Below the pieces are notes generated by a model. It was not told the origin of the DNA. It searched no databases and was given only the letters and a program-made list of their open reading frames with translations. The translations under genes and the position numbers were made by a program. This document shows, piece after piece, positions 49,735 to 58,351 of a DNA stretch of 64,000 bases; within the stretch, counting starts at the first letter, position 1; every line of letters starts with the position of its first letter. This stretch comes from Halalkalibacter krulwichiae (GTDB lineage: Bacteria; Bacillota; Bacilli; Bacillales; Bacillaceae_D): positions 3,371,501-3,435,500 of the forward strand of contig NZ_CP020814.1 in the NCBI RefSeq assembly GCF_002109385.1, read 5' to 3'.

Positions 49735-50034
49735 ATGAGTGTAGAATATATTTTTGATTCACGTCTGGGACTGTCGATACCAAAAGTAGAAGGTACATGG
49801 AGCGACTTAAGCATAGATATTCAACAGCAAGTATTAGCAAAATGGGAGGCGATTAGAGGAACTATCCCCGACCGAATTAAAGAAATAGAAAAAGAAATTG
49901 AAATCATTCACGAACAGTTAACAGAAGAGGAAGACTTTGAACGATCCTGTGAACTTAACTTAGAAATGGCTGAACTCGCATCAACAATTAATGAATTATG
50001 GATTTGGTTTCGGGTATCGCCTACAGTGACATAG
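49735..50034 (+). CDS. Hypothetical coiled-coil protein
   Basis: 99 aa from ATG 49735, preceded by GAGGTGAC; an upstream ATG at 49711 would add eight residues without a site. The N-terminus is MSVEYIFDSRLGLSIPKVEGTWSDL, the middle (IPDRIKEIEKEIEIIHEQLTEEEDFER) is a strong coiled coil, and the end is IWFRVSPTVT. It is acidic, with no signal or membrane helix. I do not recognise it. It is divergent from argG and convergent with the EcsC-like gene. Confidence 0.7.
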   Translation: MSVEYIFDSRLGLSIPKVEGTWSDLSIDIQQQVLAKWEAIRGTIPDRIKEIEKEIEIIHEQLTEEEDFERSCELNLEMAELASTINELWIWFRVSPTVT

Positions 50035-50092
50035 TAAGCTACACACCATTTAGGCGTGCCTGTTTTACATTATTAATAAACGCGCTACAAAT

Positions 50093-50121
50093 AAAAAAAG
50101 ATTGGCGATATCACCAATCTT
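50093..50121 (-). terminator. Terminator beyond repeat locus E
   Basis: AAGATTGGTG and CCAATCTT pair and are followed by seven T residues on the minus strand. It is a functional-looking terminator for the ecsC-like gene located after the repeat, about 160 bases past the stop. Confidence 0.8.
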
Positions 50122-50168
50122 GCAAAATCAGATTTTTTATTATCTTAAAAAAATGTGGCAATTGCTTC

Positions 50169-50292
50169 GAAGGCATCTAAAAAAGGTGAAAACCACCCTT
50201 TTTTATTTATCTTAAAAAACATGGCAATCGCTCCGCTGATTGCTTCGAAGGCATCTAAAAAAGGTGAAAACCACCCTTTTTTAGATGCCTTC
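50169..50292 (-). repeat. Structured repeat locus E, minimal core
   Basis: A perfect 18-bp hairpin (arms GAAGGCATCTAAAAAAGG) includes the last three codons of the ecsC-like gene. A short core follows (GAAGCAATCAGCGGAGC, GATTGCC, TTTTTTAAG) without the inner stem, then a second hairpin copy, with its 5' arm truncated, at a 78-bp offset that again carries the gene-end bases. It is the shortest family member. Confidence 0.78.
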
Positions 50293-51099
50293 TTCTATTA
50301 ATCGTCTTTTTTGGTAGAAGTGTTGGCCTATTTCTATTACTTGTTGGGAGAAGCGGTAATTTAAACCTGCTGAAACGGCCATTCCGACAAGTGGAACACC
50401 TTGGATAAGCTTTTTCCTTAGCATCGTAATGACGAAACTTTTTACTAACTGATTCGTTAATTGTTCTAAGCTGCTCTCTTGTAAAATGGCATCATCGCCT
50501 TCGTAAAAGATGTGCTCACGCTCTTGTCTTTCGACTTCTTCTAGAAGCTTATCCCATTCTTCTGCTTGATAGGCTTTCGGAAGTGTAGCGACATAGAATA
50601 GTTTTAGTAAATTCACCATCTCGATTGGTCGTCTAACATCATACCCGTACACTAAAGCTAAGTGTTGCAAAGAGCGCAATTGAATAATTGCAAGCGCAGG
50701 TAAATCTGCGAGCAATAAAAACATTCCTCCCATTCCAGTCAGTCCACCTTGTCCTAATGCTAGCAAACGTTGTTTTGCCATTAATTGCTCAGCAATATAG
50801 TCAAGTTGTTCTAAAGGTAATGCTTGTAATTGTTCAATGGTTGTAATACTAGAATCGAACAACCTTGCATGGGCAATGACTCTTTTTTTTGTTTCTTCAT
50901 GAGAGCGGCTATGTTGCAGCCAAGCCTGTAAATGGATCAAACACGAATCCATCTTTTCTAGCCATTTTTGTTTTTGTTTTTGGCTTAGTTGTTCATAAAG
51001 ACGTTCATTCCATTTATTATACGTACCACCAAGATCTGTTGCATCATAATGAAAGAAAGTCTCTTCCCATTCTTTTATTTCATTCCAACGTTGACTCAT
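50281..51099 (-). CDS. EcsC-family protein
   Basis: 272 aa. The EcsC domain is recognisable by LGQGGLTGMGGMFLLLADLPALAIIQLRSLQHLALVYGYD (about 114-152), a hydrophobic hairpin-like segment, and a second weakly hydrophobic stretch LIQGVPLVGMAVSAGLNYRFS near the end. EcsC family proteins are peripheral or membrane-inserted, of unknown function; the original is encoded with the EcsAB ABC transporter. It overlaps the YhaM-like gene by four bases (ATGA). The end of the gene forms one arm of the repeat-locus E hairpin. Confidence 0.82.
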   Translation of the reverse strand: MSQRWNEIKEWEETFFHYDATDLGGTYNKWNERLYEQLSQKQKQKWLEKMDSCLIHLQAWLQHSRSHEETKKRVIAHARLFDSSITTIEQLQALPLEQLDYIAEQLMAKQRLLALGQGGLTGMGGMFLLLADLPALAIIQLRSLQHLALVYGYDVRRPIEMVNLLKLFYVATLPKAYQAEEWDKLLEEVERQEREHIFYEGDDAILQESSLEQLTNQLVKSFVITMLRKKLIQGVPLVGMAVSAGLNYRFSQQVIEIGQHFYQKRRLIEEGI

Positions 51100-52040
51100 T
51101 TAGATCCCTCTTTACCTGTATACATTTTCCTCTTGAACATTGGTGAATAAGTCCATTCATCTTTTGCCCGTTCTTGAATCATTTCAAATGCATGAAGCAT
51201 CGTATTCATTTGCTTAATGTGTTGGAAAAAGATTGCCTCTGCTGTCTTAGGTGAAACCGTACTTCCGTATCCTTGACTTACTTCACCAAACTGACTTGCG
51301 ATGCAATGCTTTACACTCATTAATTCTTCATTGTGACTAGGAATTCCTGCTTCCCTTGCTGCATCATGAATGATTTCAAGTCCAAGAACAATGTGTCCCA
51401 TTAAATGACCAGATGTTGAATAATCTGGTGCAACCGGCTCAGTGAAAAGTTCTGTTTTTCCTAAGTCATGCAAAAGGCATGCTGACATAATGATGTCACG
51501 GTTTACTTGCGGATAAAGTGGTAAAAGTTGTAAGGCAGCTCTACTTACATGAACGATATGGTCTAATAATCCTGCATAATACGGGTGATGATAATTTTTA
51601 GAGGCTGGGATCGTTGTTAAACGTTCCCGTAACAATTTCTGACTGAATACGTTTTTGATAATAGATCTTAGCGTTTCCGAATGGACTTCCTCCATCATTA
51701 AACGCAACTCATGCCAAAGTTCTTCTCGATTGACACCGTCTTTTGAAATTAACTGTGAAACATTAATAGCATCATCATCTGTCGCTAGACGCATTCGATT
51801 TATATTTAGTTGAACTTGGCCACGATATGTAATAACTGTTCCTTCGATCTTCACAATTGATTTCCGAATGAACAATCGCTTCTGATCATCAGTAATGTCC
51901 CATAAACGAGCTAATATAACATGTAAATTTTTTTCGATTGTAAAATTGGCATACTCACTCCCGTTAGATGCCTGTTTAATTTCTCTTTCTTTAATTAGAA
52001 AAAAATCTGTAATCGTATCTCTCTCTTGCCAACTCGCCAT
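51096..52040 (-). CDS. YhaM-like 3'-5' exoribonuclease (OB fold + HD domain)
   Basis: 314 aa from ATG 52040, six bases after AGGGGGG; the length equals B. subtilis YhaM. An N-terminal OB fold (ASNGSEYANFTIEKNLHVILARLWDI... IVKIEGTVITYRGQVQLNI) precedes an HD domain with HHPYYAGLLDHIVHVS and LLHDLGKTELF, the metal-binding His-Asp pair. YhaM trims RNA 3' ends. This copy diverges from canonical YhaM and lies with an EcsC-family gene, so it may be a paralogue with another substrate. Confidence 0.8.
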   Translation of the reverse strand: MASWQERDTITDFFLIKEREIKQASNGSEYANFTIEKNLHVILARLWDITDDQKRLFIRKSIVKIEGTVITYRGQVQLNINRMRLATDDDAINVSQLISKDGVNREELWHELRLMMEEVHSETLRSIIKNVFSQKLLRERLTTIPASKNYHHPYYAGLLDHIVHVSRAALQLLPLYPQVNRDIIMSACLLHDLGKTELFTEPVAPDYSTSGHLMGHIVLGLEIIHDAAREAGIPSHNEELMSVKHCIASQFGEVSQGYGSTVSPKTAEAIFFQHIKQMNTMLHAFEMIQERAKDEWTYSPMFKRKMYTGKEGSK

Positions 52041-52162
52041 GTGCATCCCCCCTATTCGCTTATGTTCAGTCTATGCGACATAGAAAGTTTTCAGTCTAAT
52101 GATAGCTTTTATAAATAGAAAATGTAAAGTGATGAACTGTTTCCTGTTTCTATATAAGAGAA

Positions 52163-52190
52163 TCCCTCCTATTGTATGATAGGAGGGATC
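52163..52190 (-). terminator. Hairpin after ackA
   Basis: ATCCCTCCTA and TAGGAGGGAT form a perfect 10-bp stem past the ackA stop. The following T run on the minus strand is poor. Confidence 0.65.
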
Positions 52191-52201
52191 AAATTTTCTA
52201 C

Positions 52202-53389
52202 TTATTTCGAAAGTCTTACTGTATCACGAGCAATCATTACTTCTTCATTCGTTGGGATAATGATAACTTTTACCGGTGAATGAGGATAGTTAATGAATGC
52301 TTCTTTTCCACGTACTTTATTTAGAGAAGGATCCCAATAAACGCCCATGAACTCAAGGCCTTTAAGTACACGCTCACGAATAACATCACTATTTTCGCCG
52401 ATTCCAGCCGTGAAGATAATCGCATCAACTCCACTCATACGAGCAGCATACGAACCAATGTATTTATGAATACGAGAAGTGAATACTTCCAAAGCAAGCT
52501 CAGCACGTTCGTTTCCACTTTCCGCTTCACTTTCAATATCACGAAGGTCGCTTGAGAATCCTGATACACCTAACAACCCACTACGCTTATTCAATGTGTC
52601 TAATACTTCATATGCATCTTGGCCTGTTTTCTCCATAATATATGGAATTAATGCCGGATCAATGTTACCAGAACGAGTTCCCATCGTTACCCCTGCTAAT
52701 GGCGTAAAGCCCATAGACGTATCGATTGATTTACCACCTTCAATCGCTGCAATACTTGCCCCATTTCCTAAGTGACAAGAAAGGAGACGTAATTGTTCGA
52801 TTGGACGACCTAATAACTCTGCCGCACGCTCTGAAACATATTTATGAGAAGTACCGTGGAAACCATATTTACGAATACCAAATTTCTCATAATATTCATA
52901 AGGTAGACTATATAGGAAAGACGATTCTGGCATTGATTGGTGAAAAGCTGTATCGAACACTGCTACTGCAGGTACATTCGGTAATACTTCTCTAAAGGCT
53001 TTAATTCCAACCACGTTTGCAGGATTATGCAAAGGCGCAAGCTCAGATACTTCTTCAATTCCTGATAATACTTCATCGGTAATAAGTACGGAGTCATTAA
53101 ACTTTTCTCCTCCGTGAACGACACGATGACCAATTCCTTCGATTTCTTCTAAAGATTGAATAATCCCGAGTCCTGTAAGCTTATCAAGTAATGTTTTAAC
53201 TGCAAACGCATGATCAGGAATGTCCAATGTTTCTTTATTCTTTTCGCCATCTACCTCGATTGTGAAAATGCCATCTCCCAAGCCAATACGCTCAACAAGG
53301 CCTTTTGTTACAACCGTCTCTTCTGGCATATTTAATAGTTGAAATTTTAATGATGAACTTCCTGCATTAATTGCAATGATTTTTGCCAT
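52202..53389 (-). CDS. ackA: Acetate kinase
   Basis: 395 aa (B. subtilis 395). It makes acetate and ATP from acetyl phosphate in overflow metabolism. The ASKHA-fold phosphate-1 motif is [12 protein letters not shown], the catalytic Asp lies in [11 protein letters not shown], and phosphate-2 and adenosine regions are [14 protein letters not shown] and [10 protein letters not shown]. It has its own promoter (53444-53472) and a cre-like site upstream, which fits CcpA activation known for B. subtilis ackA. Confidence 0.97.
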   Translation of the reverse strand: MAKIIAINAGSSSLKFQLLNMPEETVVTKGLVERIGLGDGIFTIEVDGEKNKETLDIPDHAFAVKTLLDKLTGLGIIQSLEEIEGIGHRVVHGGEKFNDSVLITDEVLSGIEEVSELAPLHNPANVVGIKAFREVLPNVPAVAVFDTAFHQSMPESSFLYSLPYEYYEKFGIRKYGFHGTSHKYVSERAAELLGRPIEQLRLLSCHLGNGASIAAIEGGKSIDTSMGFTPLAGVTMGTRSGNIDPALIPYIMEKTGQDAYEVLDTLNKRSGLLGVSGFSSDLRDIESEAESGNERAELALEVFTSRIHKYIGSYAARMSGVDAIIFTAGIGENSDVIRERVLKGLEFMGVYWDPSLNKVRGKEAFINYPHSPVKVIIIPTNEEVMIARDTVRLSK

Positions 53390-53443
53390 TCTTCAAACAC
53401 AGCTCCTTTTTTCTTCTAGCTCTATACCATTATGTCCTCTTTC

Positions 53444-53472
53444 ATTTAAGCACCAGTAAACAACCATTTCAA
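53444..53472 (-). promoter_or_regulatory. ackA: Promoter of ackA
   Basis: TTGAAA (53467-53472) and TTAAAT (53444-53449) are 17 bases apart on the minus strand. Confidence 0.65.
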
Positions 53473-53514
53473 GTTTATTCGCCATTTTTCGCCCATATTC
53501 ATTATTTTCAGAAT

Positions 53515-53528
53515 TGAAAACGGTTCAA
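53515..53528 (+). promoter_or_regulatory. cre-like site upstream of ackA
   Basis: TGAAAACGGTTCAA matches the catabolite-responsive element consensus TGNAARCGNWWWCA at 12 of 14 positions and is nearly palindromic. It lies about 85 bases upstream of the predicted transcription start, in a position suited to CcpA activation, as known for B. subtilis ackA. Confidence 0.55.
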
Positions 53529-53547
53529 TTTACAGATGAAATAGCAT

Positions 53548-53588
53548 AAAAAAAGTCTGACTTTTTAACAGTCAAACTCTTTTTATTT
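53548..53588 (-). terminator. Terminator of ytxK
   Basis: AAAAAGAGTTTGACT pairs with AGTCAGACTTTTTTT. It lies a few bases past the repaired ytxK stop. Confidence 0.85.
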
Positions 53589-53591
53589 TTC

Positions 53592-54589
53592 TTATAGTAT
53601 GCCTAGTTCTGTCTCGAACCATTTATTAATTTGCCTAATCATGTCGCTAAGCGATTCTTTTTTTGAAAAGGAAGGTAATTCTGCTAATAGAGCCTGTTTA
53701 GGCATGATTGCACCTTCCCCTTCTTCTGAATCATAAAGATACTCTTACCAGCTTGCTCTGTTTTAAACATTGTTTTTGGAAGTTGTAAAAGCCCTAAAAT
53801 ATTCGCTTCTTCTTTTATATACGTGTGAAGTTTCTCAGCTTGATCACTTTGGAATAAAAAGTTAGGAACAATAAAAAACAAGAATCCTCCTGCTTTTGTT
53901 TTCTTGATAGCCTGTTCAATCATTAAATGATGAATATATGCATGACCGTCTTCTGCCTTAAGCTGATACTCATGAGCAACCTCATCTTTTGGATAAAATC
54001 CGACTGGTACATCTGTAACAACAAGATCAACCTCTGGAAAAGCGATCGGTTCAATACTATCTTGATGGAATAACTGTAACTCGTGCTTTTGTAAATTAGC
54101 ATTCACATATGCTAACTTCACCAACGTTTCATCAACTTCAAAGCCAATTGCTTGAATAGGAGTTAAGGAATGATTCAACAAAGCCGATATTAGATTTCCT
54201 GAGCCAACAGCTAGATCTAACAAGGTCACTTGTTCTTTTTGTTTCCCTACTACTTTATTCACTAAATAACTCATAAACAAACTTACAGCATCTGGAGTCA
54301 TGGAATGGTGTGGTTGAACAACCCCCTTCATTCCTTTTAAAACAACTAGTTGTAAAGACTTTCTAATTTCTTCTTGGGTAAAGTCCTCTATATTTACCTT
54401 ATCTAATTCAGAAAGTAAATGATTTTTTTGATCGAGCGTTAAAGGTTGACATACTTCTCCTCTAAATAGGTTTTCACCAGCTTCAGCCAATCCTTCTAAA
54501 TAAGTAATATTCCAATGCTTTTCTAAATAAAGAGCAGCCTCATCAAAATATGTATATAAAATTTCAGTATTTGTCGAATGTACCGTCAC
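53592..54589 (-). CDS. ytxK: YtxK-like class I DNA methyltransferase (frameshift)
   Basis: Repaired length 332 aa (329 in B. subtilis). A class I SAM-dependent methyltransferase: motif I LLDLAVGSGNLISALL, motif II VGFEVDE-like IGFEVDETLVKLAYVNANL and the N6-adenine type motif TDVPVGFYP in place of NPPY. It resembles the HsdM-like YtxK, which is linked to competence; the real target is unknown. The frame breaks at 53717-53720: GGGG should be GGGGG, giving MIQKKGEGAIMPKQALLAEL. It lies between tpx and ackA, as in B. subtilis. Confidence 0.88.
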
Positions 54590-54723
54590 TTCTAACCTCT
54601 CCTTTCCTATCTACAATATGTTAGCATAACATTTCATGCTAAGCTCGTTCAATCTGCAATAACTATGAACCATTAACATGTTAGTTTCACCGATTTTCCT
54701 TTTTTTATTCATTTAAAAAAACT

Positions 54724-54762
54724 TGTGGCCCTATACTAGTCGATGAGACAGTATAGGGCCAC
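54724..54762 (-). terminator. Terminator of tpx
   Basis: GTGGCCCTATACT and AGTATAGGGCCAC form a perfect 13-bp stem with a short loop; a T run follows on the minus strand. Confidence 0.9.
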
Positions 54763-54779
54763 AATCTTTTAATTTAATG

Positions 54780-55280
54780 TTATTTTGCTGCTTTAGCTGC
54801 TTCAATCGCTGCTTCATAGTTCGGATGATTCGTTGCTTCTGAAACGTACTCTGCGTACGTAACAACATCGTTAGAATCAATAACAAAAACAGCACGTGCT
54901 AATAATCGTAATTCTTTAATCGCTACCCCAAACGCTTCACCAAATGAAAGATCGCGATGATCTGATAACGTTTGAACATTTTCTATTCCAGCAGCAGCGC
55001 ACCAACGTTTTTGAGCAAACGGAAGATCGACACTTACAGTCAGTATTTCTGTGTTTGGTACATTCGCCGCTTCTTCATTGAAGCGGCGTGTTTGTTGGTC
55101 ACAAACTCCTGTATCAATAGAAGGAACAACACTGATTAGGCGAACCTTTCCTTTTGTATTTTCTAATGTTACCTCAGATAAATCATTTGCTAAAACCGTG
55201 AAGTTAGGTGCTTTTTCTCCCACTTTCACTTCTGAGCCTAGTAAAGTTACTGGATTGTTTTTGAATGTAATTGAAGCCAT
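54780..55280 (-). CDS. tpx: Thiol peroxidase
   Basis: 166 aa, normal length. An atypical 2-Cys peroxiredoxin that reduces hydrogen peroxide and organic peroxides with thioredoxin. The peroxidatic Cys60 lies in [17 protein letters not shown], the resolving Cys94 in [11 protein letters not shown], and the conserved Arg in [10 protein letters not shown]. All active-site residues are intact. It starts after AGGAGG and has its own terminator; the order tpx-ytxK-ackA is shared with B. subtilis. Confidence 0.96.
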   Translation of the reverse strand: MASITFKNNPVTLLGSEVKVGEKAPNFTVLANDLSEVTLENTKGKVRLISVVPSIDTGVCDQQTRRFNEEAANVPNTEILTVSVDLPFAQKRWCAAAGIENVQTLSDHRDLSFGEAFGVAIKELRLLARAVFVIDSNDVVTYAEYVSEATNHPNYEAAIEAAKAAK

Positions 55281-55381
55281 ATCAATTCCTCCTAATTTTT
55301 TTATATGTACAGTCTTATCTTACATGTTTTTCTAAAAAGATGCTAAGAAAAACTGTCAGAATAAAAAGATTCCACAAAAAT

Positions 55382-55426
55382 AAGGCTGTCTTCAAAAGTC
55401 AATTACCCTCTTGAGACAACCTTGAA
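55382..55426 (-). terminator. Terminator of ytfI-ytfJ
   Basis: AAGGTTGTCTCAAGAGG pairs imperfectly with the downstream arm TTTTGAAGACAGCCTT, followed by TATTTTTG on the minus strand. Confidence 0.75.
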
Positions 55427-55473
55427 ACAATAAGAGAGACGAATGCTTCCTTGTACTCTCTAATCAGCCTTTA

Positions 55474-55916
55474 TTAAAGTGGTGGCTGATTATTTGTTGT
55501 TGTATTAGTTGTGGCTGTTGTTGTTGTTGATTGTGTCCCATTGTTCCCAACCATTTGTTGGATCTTTTCAACAACTTGTGGAGCGAAATCAAGTAATTTT
55601 TCGTATAGGTGTGTATTACTATCTAAGTGAACCATTTTAACACCTTCACTATTTACAACGAGGAAGGCAATAGGAGTAATGGAAACTCCACCCCACTACC
55701 ACCACCAAATGGGTGTTTATGCTCTTCTCCATGACGTTGTTCAATTACAAATTCACTTCCTCCAGCTGCGAAACCAAACCCTACTTTGGAAACAGGCATA
55801 ATCACGCTTCCATCTGGAGTTTCAACAGGGTCGCCAACGATAGTGTTTACATCGACCATTTCCTTTAAATTTTCCATTGCTGTTTTCATTAATCCTTGAA
55901 TTGGATGGTCTGTCAT
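55474..55916 (-). CDS. ytfJ: GerW-family sporulation protein YtfJ (frameshift)
   Basis: Repaired length 147 aa (151 in B. subtilis). The GerW/YtfJ family domain: N-terminal PIQGLMKTAMENLKEMVDVNTIVGDPVETPDGSVI, then SKVGFGFAAGGSEF and a C-terminal Thr/Asn-rich tail. In B. subtilis it is made in the forespore under sigma-F. The frame breaks at 55691-55694: GGGG should be GGGGG, restoring GGGSGGGVSITPIAFLVV. It lies 18 bases after ytfI and was probably co-transcribed with it. Confidence 0.9.
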
Positions 55917-55934
55917 GATCGCTTCCTCCTTGAA

Positions 55935-56597
55935 TTACATATTTTTTTCAACCGAAGAACTAGGTCTAGTCATCTCCGGTCTTCGTCTCCAATGCTTAAG
56001 TAACATTAGACCTGCAACGATAGCATGCCCCATTCTAAAAGAAAACATGCAAGATAAATATGTATGAGAGACTACTGCTTGAAAATGGGGGTTAATCGTT
56101 AACTTAGGCATCAACCTCATTCTCATATGGTTGCCAATTAATCCGATAATACTCCCTTTTAATGTCCAAATAACTCCTGTTAATTGAGCCGTATGAGCAG
56201 CATTCCCAACTCCAATATCGGTGTGCCAAGTGAGTTCATTAACATTCATTTTTCGTAAGAAACGTCTTATTATTTTGTGCAAACCAACTACGTGCTTTAA
56301 GAAATCCCTAAGCCACCTTAAATCCTCAATGATAAGCTCTGGCGTAATCGGAATTTTTTTCTTTGATTCCATTCCGGCAATCTCCTGCTCCTCTTCTACG
56401 ACAACAGAAGCTGTGTCATCGTCAACCTTTATGACGGGAGCTGAAAAGGTATACACTCTCATTTTCCAAATAGACACTTTAATTTCCAATAAGTCATCAT
56501 CTTGATAATGGCGATACTTTAGATCAATATTAATTTTCATGATCGCAATGAACACAAAAAGTACGAACACACTCACAATAATTATTGTCCAAACCAT
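55935..56597 (-). CDS. ytfI: DUF2953 membrane protein YtfI
   Basis: 220 aa from ATG 56597, preceded by AAAGGGAG; an upstream frame to 56615 has no site. One N-terminal membrane helix (MVWTIIIVSVFVLFVFIAIM) is followed by the DUF2953 domain with INIDLKYRHYQDDDLLEIKVSIW and the conserved LTWHTDIGVGNAAHTAQLTGVIW. It is known only as a partner of ytfJ in Bacillus. It sits between yteJ and ytfJ. Confidence 0.85.
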   Translation of the reverse strand: MVWTIIIVSVFVLFVFIAIMKINIDLKYRHYQDDDLLEIKVSIWKMRVYTFSAPVIKVDDDTASVVVEEEQEIAGMESKKKIPITPELIIEDLRWLRDFLKHVVGLHKIIRRFLRKMNVNELTWHTDIGVGNAAHTAQLTGVIWTLKGSIIGLIGNHMRMRLMPKLTINPHFQAVVSHTYLSCMFSFRMGHAIVAGLMLLKHWRRRPEMTRPSSSVEKNM

Positions 56598-56650
56598 ACA
56601 TTTCTCCCTTTGCACAAATCGATGGTAATTAGTTTCTCCATTTCTAAATG

Positions 56651-56682
56651 AAATAAACCTGCCGATTTTGGCAGGTTTATTT
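56651..56682 (-). terminator. Terminator of sppA-yteJ
   Basis: AAATAAACCTGCC and GGCAGGTTTATTT form a perfect 13-bp stem right after the yteJ stop; the T content of the 3' arm serves as the tract. Confidence 0.8.
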
Positions 56683-56685
56683 CAT

Positions 56686-57243
56686 CTATTCATTTCGATC
56701 GATAATGACGTACGTATCTGATATGACATCATGCAGTCCTTGTTTTTTCTCTGTAAAAGCAACCATTGCATAAATGGCATAAAGAAAGAAAAGGCTTTGA
56801 TGCAAGAAACGCCCTACTCCCTCACGGAAAATGAGCTGCGTCCACTTTAACTCTTGCCGGTCTTTAGAAATCACCCGAACTCCCATCACCATTTTGCCGA
56901 TTGTTTGACCAAAATTTTTGGTCATAATCGCAAAATAAAGAAAGAAAATAACAGCCCATAAAATGGTCTCAAAACTATATGGTCCTATAGCAAGTATTCC
57001 ACTAATATCTGTTATACGTATAAAAGGAGATACAATCAGCATATTGAACGAGAATACTGTTATTAGGTCTAATAAGAATGCCCAAAATCGCATCCAAAAA
57101 CCAGCGTACTGATAATGATCTGTGGTTGTTTCTTCTATAGGAGGCTCAGACTTTGGGACTTCGATTGAAGCTGAGCTTATCCGATTTCGATTTCTCAGTC
57201 TGTTATTCACAACTCGTTTTCTCTGCTCCATCACTCGGCTCAC
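56686..57243 (-). CDS. yteJ: RDD-family membrane protein YteJ
   Basis: 185 aa. An N-terminal basic cytoplasmic region (about 1-45) leads into the RDD domain: YAGFWMRFWAFLLDLITVF with its Arg and Asp, a second helix near 75-100, and QTIGKMVMGVRVISKDRQ with the third signature segment. There are three or four hydrophobic helices. RDD proteins may transport small cations or solutes, but no function is proven for YteJ. It starts 12 bases after the sppA stop; B. subtilis YteJ resists lantibiotics together with SppA. Confidence 0.87.
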   Translation of the reverse strand: MSRVMEQRKRVVNNRLRNRNRISSASIEVPKSEPPIEETTTDHYQYAGFWMRFWAFLLDLITVFSFNMLIVSPFIRITDISGILAIGPYSFETILWAVIFFLYFAIMTKNFGQTIGKMVMGVRVISKDRQELKWTQLIFREGVGRFLHQSLFFLYAIYAMVAFTEKKQGLHDVISDTYVIIDRNE

Positions 57244-57255
57244 TGACGTCCCTCC

Positions 57256-58248
57256 TTAATCTGTATAAATATATTTCAAAGTTGGTGATCGATCTGTTGA
57301 TAGAATTCTTTCTAACGTTGCCAATTCATGGTCACCTTGAGTCAATTTCTGCATTGACATTGAGAGAAATTGCGGGAATCCTACATGAGGCTCATATTTA
57401 ATGACATTATACTCTCCAACAAGATCTCTCATCATTGAAATAGTATCGTCTAAACTACCAAGATCATCTACTAAATTCAATTCAAACGCCTGATTCCCGG
57501 TGTAAATACGACCATCAGCGATTGCTCGGACCTCATTTTCAGTCATATTTCGCCCTTCTGCAATGATTCGTACAAACTCGTCATAAGATTCGTCTATAAT
57601 TGATTGAAGAATATCACGATCTTCATCTGTCATTTCTCTCATCGCAGACATGATATCTTTGTATGGACCACTTTTAATGGTATTTACTTTGACACCATAA
57701 TTTTCAGCCAACTCGGCCACATTTATCGATTCCATGATGACACCGATCGAGCCTGTGATTGTTTGCGGACTGGCAACAATCTTGTCTGCTGGTGCCGCTA
57801 TGTAATAACCACCGGAAGCGGCCATATTCCCCATTGAAACATATATCGGTTTATCATATTCAACTTGAGCCTGAACAATCTTCTCATGAATTTCAGCACT
57901 CTCAACGACTCCGCCACCTGGGGTATTTACTCGAATGATAATCCCTTCTACACTAGGATCTTTAGCAGCATGTTCAATTTGAGAGAGAAACATCTGATGT
58001 CTATAACCTACTGCCTGAAACAATCCTCCGTCTCCAACATCTTGAATGACCCCACTAAGTTCTAATACCACAATCGAACCACCCAGTTCTTCTCCTGCTT
58101 CAATGACTTGTTCCGTCCATTCATGACCACTTGTATCTAATAAAGCATTTGCATTGGACATCACCCCTGATGTCATCACATTAACTCCCAGTGAAATAAA
58201 GAATATCATCGCAACTGCAATTAATGCTAACCAACGTTTCCGACTCAT
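57256..58248 (-). CDS. sppA: Signal peptide peptidase SppA
   Basis: 330 aa, the short Bacillus form. One N-terminal membrane helix (6-28) is followed by an S49 protease domain facing outwards. The catalytic Ser145 lies in NMAASGGYYIA and Lys197 in IKSGPYKDI, aligning with Ser147 and Lys199 of B. subtilis SppA. It digests residual signal peptides and takes part in resistance to membrane-active peptides. It is the first gene of sppA-yteJ and is divergent from nadK. Confidence 0.94.
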   Translation of the reverse strand: MSRKRWLALIAVAMIFFISLGVNVMTSGVMSNANALLDTSGHEWTEQVIEAGEELGGSIVVLELSGVIQDVGDGGLFQAVGYRHQMFLSQIEHAAKDPSVEGIIIRVNTPGGGVVESAEIHEKIVQAQVEYDKPIYVSMGNMAASGGYYIAAPADKIVASPQTITGSIGVIMESINVAELAENYGVKVNTIKSGPYKDIMSAMREMTDEDRDILQSIIDESYDEFVRIIAEGRNMTENEVRAIADGRIYTGNQAFELNLVDDLGSLDDTISMMRDLVGEYNVIKYEPHVGFPQFLSMSMQKLTQGDHELATLERILSTDRSPTLKYIYTD

Positions 58249-58351
58249 GCCTCACCCTCCAAAATAGTTTCTGGTTGTTTTTCCCAATCATTGGTTATGA
58301 TAACATAGAATAAGTTCGTTGGACATTTAAATGAAAGGGTGTTTTTGCAAA

